Source of the DNA: Bacillota bacterium
GTDB lineage: Bacteria > Bacillota > Sulfobacillia > RBS10-35 > JAJYVN01
Reading direction: 5' to 3'
Assembly (NCBI GenBank): GCA_021806565.1
Contig: JAJZXK010000018.1
Span: forward strand, 1 to 43,477
DNA: 43,477 bases
Shown: piece after piece, positions 39,577 to 43,477 of the stretch
How positions within the stretch are numbered: the first letter of the stretch is position 1
Layout: each line of letters opens with the position of its first letter
Notes under the pieces: model-generated
Databases searched by the model: none
What the model was told of the DNA's origin: nothing
What the model saw: only the letters and a program-made list of their open reading frames with translations
Made by a program: the position numbers and the translations under genes

Positions 39577-40653
39577 TTGGGCCGTTTCGCCTTTCTGCTG
39601 CATCCCGTGAGTATGGCGGACTTTCATCGCAAGTTCCCGCTCTTGCGGCGCGTTCCGGATCGGCTGGTCGAAGCGGGCTTCCGGATGGTCCCACCCTTTG
39701 TCGCGTCCCAGATCCGGGGCATCGTCTCGCCGACCGGGGCGACGGCGGACGGCGTGTTCGTCGTCCTGCCCTGGACACCGCGCCTGCTGCTTGAAACCCC
39801 GTGGCCGGTGACGCTGCGGAGGCTGGAACAGGCCGGCCGGCTCGCCCAGACCCAGGGGGCCCAGATCCTCGGCCTCGGGGCCTACACCAAGATCGCCGGC
39901 GACCGTGGGGTCAGCCTCAACGAGCGCCTACGCATCCCGGTGACCACCGGCAACTCCTTCACGGCGGCGACCGCGGTCGAGGGCGCCCTGTTGGGCGCGG
40001 AGCGCATGGGGCACCGGCGCGCGGAGCTCACCGTGGCCATCGTCGGCGCGTCCGGGGCCATCGGCGGGGCCTGTGCCCGGGTGCTGGCCGGGGACGTGGG
40101 GCGGCTCCTGTTGGTGGGTCGCAACGCGGAAGGCGTCGCGCCTCTGGCGGAGGAACTCCGGGCCGGCGGGGCGGAGGCGCGCACCGACCTGCGCGGCGCC
40201 GTCGCCGAGGCGCAGGTGGTGCTGTGTGTCAGTTCGGCGACGGAGGAAATCCTGTCTGCGGACGATTTCCGCCCCGGAACGGTCGTCTGCGACGTGGCAC
40301 GGCCGCGCAACGTCTCGGCGGCCCTCGGCAGCCGCCGCGACGACGTGCTGGTGATCGACGGGGGGGTGATCTCCGTGCCCGGCACCGACGCGGACTTCGG
40401 TCTGAACTTCGGATTCCCGCCGCGTACGGCAGAGGCCTGCATCGCGGAGACGATCATCCTCGCACTGGCGGGTCGCTGGGAGTCCTTCACGCTGGGCAAG
40501 GACATCACCGCGGAGCGGGTCCGCGAGATCGCGGCGCTGGGACGAAAGCACGGGCTGACCGTGTCCGGCTTCCGCCGCTTCGAGCGCGCCCTGACGGACG
40601 CTGATGTGGACGCGATCCGCGACCGGGCGGAACGCAACCGCCGTTCCGCGTAG
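39577..40653 (+). CDS. Long-chain acyl-ACP reductase-like protein (AAR/shikimate dehydrogenase-like)
   Basis: A 358-residue protein resembling the fatty acyl-ACP reductase (AAR) known best from cyanobacteria, which makes fatty aldehydes. FAFLLHPVSMADF at the N terminus corresponds to the G-L-I-G-H-like start. ILGLGAYTKIAGD matches the A-L-G-G-F-T-S-I region, and VTTGNSFTAATAVEGA the T-T-G-N-T-x-T-A segment. VAIVGASGAIGGACARVLAG is the NADP motif and VIDGGVISVPG follows. TTG 39577 has GGGGAGAA eight bases upstream; ATG 39613 would cut off the conserved start. No aldehyde-deformylating oxygenase gene is adjacent. The following Nudix gene may be co-transcribed. Exact substrate unproven. Confidence 0.78.
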   Translation: MGRFAFLLHPVSMADFHRKFPLLRRVPDRLVEAGFRMVPPFVASQIRGIVSPTGATADGVFVVLPWTPRLLLETPWPVTLRRLEQAGRLAQTQGAQILGLGAYTKIAGDRGVSLNERLRIPVTTGNSFTAATAVEGALLGAERMGHRRAELTVAIVGASGAIGGACARVLAGDVGRLLLVGRNAEGVAPLAEELRAGGAEARTDLRGAVAEAQVVLCVSSATEEILSADDFRPGTVVCDVARPRNVSAALGSRRDDVLVIDGGVISVPGTDADFGLNFGFPPRTAEACIAETIILALAGRWESFTLGKDITAERVREIAALGRKHGLTVSGFRRFERALTDADVDAIRDRAERNRRSA

Positions 40654-40701
40654 CATGAGCGGGTGCGGGCGGGAGGCCCGGCAAGTCCGGAAAGGCGGGG
40701 T

Positions 40702-41151
40702 ATGCCCGTGGAACACCAGGCCGGCGGGCGCAGGCCCGGGCCAGTGCAGTCCGTGCGGGTCCTGCTCTGGCGGGCCGACCGCTACCTGCTGGTCCAACAC
40801 CACCACCAGAGGCAGGAAAACATCGGGCGCTGGGGCCTGCCGGGCGGTGGGATCGAGGCAACCGACGCGTCGCCGGAGGCCGCCGTGGCCCGGGAACTCC
40901 GCGAGGAACTGCAGATCGCAGCCGGCCGCCCGACCTGGCTGTTCGACTACCCATACGGGTCCCGCGTGCACCGCGTCTTCGCCGCGGAATGTCCTGGAGG
41001 CGACCTGGTACCGGATCCGGGCGAAATCGTCGCCACCCGTTGGTACACGGCGGCACAACTGCGGGCCATCGGCAGGGACGATCAGTTCTTGACCGGTTGC
41101 GAACTGGCCGCCTTGGCGGTGTGGACGCACCGCCTGCGTCGCGGGGTGTAA
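40702..41151 (+). CDS. Nudix hydrolase
   Basis: A 149-residue pyrophosphohydrolase-type protein. The Nudix box is GGIEATDASPEAAVARELRE followed by ELQI: spacing is canonical (G-x5-[D]-x7-R-E-L-x-E-E), with Asp for the first Glu and Gln for the late Gly. GRWGLPGGG precedes it. ATG 40702 follows an AAAGGCGGGG site, 48 bases after the reductase stop. Substrate (nucleoside diphosphate derivative) cannot be told. Confidence 0.85.
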   Translation: MPVEHQAGGRRPGPVQSVRVLLWRADRYLLVQHHHQRQENIGRWGLPGGGIEATDASPEAAVARELREELQIAAGRPTWLFDYPYGSRVHRVFAAECPGGDLVPDPGEIVATRWYTAAQLRAIGRDDQFLTGCELAALAVWTHRLRRGV

Positions 41152-41391
41152 CGGGGGCTCAGCGGGACGCGATCCGATCGTACTTCCGATAATGAGTATT
41201 ATGTCTCAAACGGGGACACACCGGGTCGGGACCCGTCTCGACTCGATCGGTCTCCGGCACCACCATCCCAATCGCCACTCCGCATAGGCACGACAAGGAC
41301 TTGGCGGCGACGCCCGGAAACCGATCGCCGAACGCCCGCGGGCGGACGGATCGCTCGCAGACCGGCGTCCCAAAGGGGTCGTCTGAGGCAT

Positions 41392-42159
41392 ATGGGCAGG
41401 ATCCTGCAATCGGTGACCTGGTGGCCGGCGAGCCGCGCGGCGGCGGACCCGGCTGAAGCGATCCGCGCGGTGGCGGCACTCGGATTCGACGCGATCGAGA
41501 TGGCACCGGAGGCGCTGTGGCCGCAGATCCGCGCGGCGGGGCTCGCCATCCCGATCACGGGTGGCCATCGCTCGCTGCAAGACGGTCTGAACAAACCGGA
41601 AAACCATGAGCGCATCACGAGCGAACTCGAGGCGAACATCCGTAAAGCGGCCGATAACGGCATCCCGGCGCTGATCGTCTTCAGCGGCAACCGCAACGGC
41701 CTCAGCGATGAACGCGGGATTGAGATCTGTGCCGCCGGTCTGCGCCGCGTGACCGCCACGGCGCAGGCGTACGGCGTGACCCTCTGTATGGAGCTCCTCA
41801 ACAGCAAGGTGGACCACCCGGACTACCAATGCGATCACACGGCCTGGGGTGTGCGGTTGTGCGAGGCCGTCGGCTCGCCGCGTTTCAAGTTGCTCTATGA
41901 CATCTACCACATGCAGATCATGGAGGGCGACCTCATCCGCACCATCCGCGACCACATCGCGCATATCGGCCACTTCCATACGGCCGGGAACCCGGGGCGT
42001 GGCAACCTCGACGACCAGCAGGAGATCCACTACCCCGCGGTGATGCGTGCGATCGCGGCCACCGACTACAGCGGATACGTCGGCCATGAGTTCGGACCGA
42101 AGGGCGATGCCGTCGCCGCCCTGCGGCAAGCTCACGCGGCCTGCGCCGTCGAGGCGTAG
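41392..42159 (+). CDS. Hydroxypyruvate isomerase-like TIM-barrel protein
   Basis: A 255-residue xylose isomerase-like TIM barrel protein of the Hyi group. Metal and catalytic residues are visible in VTLCMELLNSKVDHPDYQCD, KLLYDIYHMQIMEGDLI, HIGHFHTAGNPGR and SGYVGHEFGP. Hyi interconverts hydroxypyruvate and tartronate semialdehyde in glyoxylate metabolism, but relatives act on other ketose/tetrose substrates. A 240-base gap precedes it with a locally AT-rich stretch (GATAAT near 41187, TATTAT near 41198) that may hold the promoter. ATG 41392 lacks a strong ribosome-binding site. Confidence 0.85.
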   Translation: MGRILQSVTWWPASRAAADPAEAIRAVAALGFDAIEMAPEALWPQIRAAGLAIPITGGHRSLQDGLNKPENHERITSELEANIRKAADNGIPALIVFSGNRNGLSDERGIEICAAGLRRVTATAQAYGVTLCMELLNSKVDHPDYQCDHTAWGVRLCEAVGSPRFKLLYDIYHMQIMEGDLIRTIRDHIAHIGHFHTAGNPGRGNLDDQQEIHYPAVMRAIAATDYSGYVGHEFGPKGDAVAALRQAHAACAVEA

Positions 42160-42226
42160 CACCTGCCGCTATGGCGCAGTAGCGGATCGGAGCGGGATGG
42201 GGGCAAGCCCTTGTCCCGCTTGCGTT
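42158..42226 (+). repeat. Dispersed structured repeat, copy 2
   Basis: The core 42191-42221 (AGCGGGAT, then GGGCAAGCCC, ending TCCCGCTT) differs at two positions from 11063-11093. The outer AGCACCTGCC is shared too. Here the outer arms AGCGGGA/TCCCGCT are perfectly complementary. It again lies immediately after a gene stop. The remainder of the gap to 42542 holds no supported gene. Confidence 0.7.
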
Positions 42227-42542
42227 AGCGGGTTACGGCCGGAAGAACCGCGCAAGGGAGAGGGTCGGCGGCCAGCGCCTGCAGCGATCCGTAGCGAAAG
42301 CAGGGCTGGGGCGTGCCCCACCCATGCTGGCCGCTTGCACGAAGTACTCGAGGTGCCGCCCGTGCTGCGCCAGCCCCACAGACTCGCGTGGACTCGCGTA
42401 GGCGCACCGGTGAGGAATCGGCAGCACCAGGAATCGCCGCCAGGTGCAGGCGCACCCGGTTTGGGCTCAGGCTCGGCGCGGCGCCGTTCTCCCCACCGAG
42501 GGGAGCGGCACTGGCGGGGTCCCCCGTCCTCCGCTACGGGTG

Positions 42543-43316
42543 TCAGGCCCCGCAGGCGTCGCTGAGCAACGGACGGTCCGCCGCGCAATCGGGCCGCACG
42601 TAGAGGTCCGCGGGGTCGCCGGCCGCCGCCCAGCCCACGGCGCACGGACCGCGCCGCAGCACCAGCACGGGCGTACCCCGGAGGAGCGCCTCCACGAAGG
42701 CGTTGCCCACGAAGCCGGGGCGGGCCACCCCCAGCACGCGGCTGCGGGGCAGGGGCTCCCCGTCCCCCAGCGCGACACAGGCCGCCGCGCTGATCCAACC
42801 CCAATCGCCCCAGCGCACGGCGCTGACGCTGGGCACCCCGCACGGCGCCTCCTCCAGGGGACCTCGGACCATGGCGCCCGAGCCGGGGGCCAGGGGGCGA
42901 AACCCCACCGAGGCGTACAGCGCCAGCGCCACCCCCCGGGGGTTGGTGCCCAGCGTCAGCACCCGGTACCCCCGTCGGCCGAGGTCGGGCAGGGCCGCCT
43001 CGTGCAGCAGGCGCGCCGCGCCGCGGCCGCGCCAGGCCGGCTCGGTGTAGACGTGGCCCCAGATGCCGGCCCCGTGGGCTCCCGCCACCCGGGCCACGGT
43101 GACCGCTTCCCCGCCAACTACCCCGACGTAGAACACGGCACCCAGGCCGTCCAGGGTTCCCGCCAGTTCCCCGGCGATCTCCACTTGGCGGGCCGGCGCC
43201 TTATGGCCCAGGAGGCGCCGCAGCGGCGCCGTCCACGCGCCGGCCGGTGGCTCAACCGCCAGGAGGCGCAGCGCCTCGCCGGTCTTCAGCCGCGCGGCCC
43301 CCAGGTCCGCTTCCAT
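42543..43316 (-). CDS. GNAT-family acetyltransferase
   Basis: A 257-residue protein with one GNAT domain in its middle: VARVAGAHGAGIWGHVYTEP, then the acetyl-CoA site WRGRGAARLLHEA, YRVLTLGTNPRGVALALYAS and VGFRPL. It is flanked by about 60 N-terminal and 90 C-terminal residues of unknown function. ATG 43316 has an AAGGGG site. Substrate unknown. The base composition is even richer in GC than its neighbours. Confidence 0.82.
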   Translation of the reverse strand: MEADLGAARLKTGEALRLLAVEPPAGAWTAPLRRLLGHKAPARQVEIAGELAGTLDGLGAVFYVGVVGGEAVTVARVAGAHGAGIWGHVYTEPAWRGRGAARLLHEAALPDLGRRGYRVLTLGTNPRGVALALYASVGFRPLAPGSGAMVRGPLEEAPCGVPSVSAVRWGDWGWISAAACVALGDGEPLPRSRVLGVARPGFVGNAFVEALLRGTPVLVLRRGPCAVGWAAAGDPADLYVRPDCAADRPLLSDACGA

Positions 43317-43477
43317 GGCCAACACCCCTTCGCGCTCCGTTCTCAGGGGGCCAGGGGGCGCTGCGCCGGGCTCCCGCCCGGCGGGGACCCGCCACCCTCC
43401 AGGGCGTGGGACGGCCCAATGCCGCCGCGCGCCAGGCCCCCCGCACAGCGCCCTCACCCCGCGGCCCAGGCCCCACC
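43317..43477. other. Window end
   Basis: About 160 bases with no supported feature. The reverse-strand frame of the acetyltransferase stays open here but without conserved sequence. Confidence 0.4.

Overview
The window looks like chromosomal core DNA of a very GC-rich, endospore-forming member of the Firmicutes (Bacillota). Gene content and order support this: M16 peptidase - dut - dapB - spoVFA - spoVFB - asd - dapG - dapA - RNase J, then tepA/ylzJ and a SpoIIIE-type translocase, later spmA-spmB-ridA-rluB, cmk-plsC-der-spoIVA and lexA/yneA. These strings are familiar from Bacillus and clostridial genomes. The GC content and GTG/TTG (and apparently CTG) starts fit a lineage such as the Sulfobacillus/Thermaerobacter/Symbiobacterium groups, but the species cannot be fixed from the sequence alone.

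Layout: 1-11 kb is a lysine/dipicolinate block. DapG, Asd, DapA and DapB supply dihydrodipicolinate and SpoVFA/SpoVFB turn it into the spore-core dipicolinate. It is interrupted by a Gfo/Idh/MocA oxidoreductase and a sulfatase. 11-18.3 kb carries RNase J, a reversed tepA-ylzJ-MBL operon, uppP and spoIIIE. 18.3-24 kb is an accessory, gene-poor and locally lower-GC stretch with a CBM9-like lipoprotein, a two-span membrane protein, a spore-type GH18 lipoprotein, and the wreck of a beta-lactamase-like gene fused to a broken merR. 24-31 kb holds a Gln/Gly-rich protein, a D-amino acid aminotransferase, spmAB, ridA, rluB, two poorly known genes, and the tight aroH-cmk-plsC operon. 31.7-32.2 kb is a degenerate tnpB element. 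32.2-37.6 kb holds a membrane protein, der, spoIVA and a glutamine synthetase homologue. 37.7-43.4 kb holds lexA (reverse), a glutaredoxin-like gene, a yneA-like SOS gene, a long-chain acyl-ACP reductase homologue, a Nudix hydrolase, a hydroxypyruvate-isomerase-like gene and a GNAT acetyltransferase.

The most interesting signals are about expression rather than new enzymes. A good promoter places the yneA ATG at its predicted transcription start (a leaderless SOS gene). A seven-codon mini-ORF beginning at the predicted dapA transcription start ends in an ATGA overlap with dapA. plsC has no ATG/GTG/TTG that preserves its catalytic motif, only a CTG overlapping the cmk stop. A CGAACAATGC repeat brackets the lexA promoter. 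A structured repeat recurs 31 kb apart, and a tnpB remnant was disabled by a 4-bp tandem duplication. No CRISPR array, rRNA or tRNA was seen.
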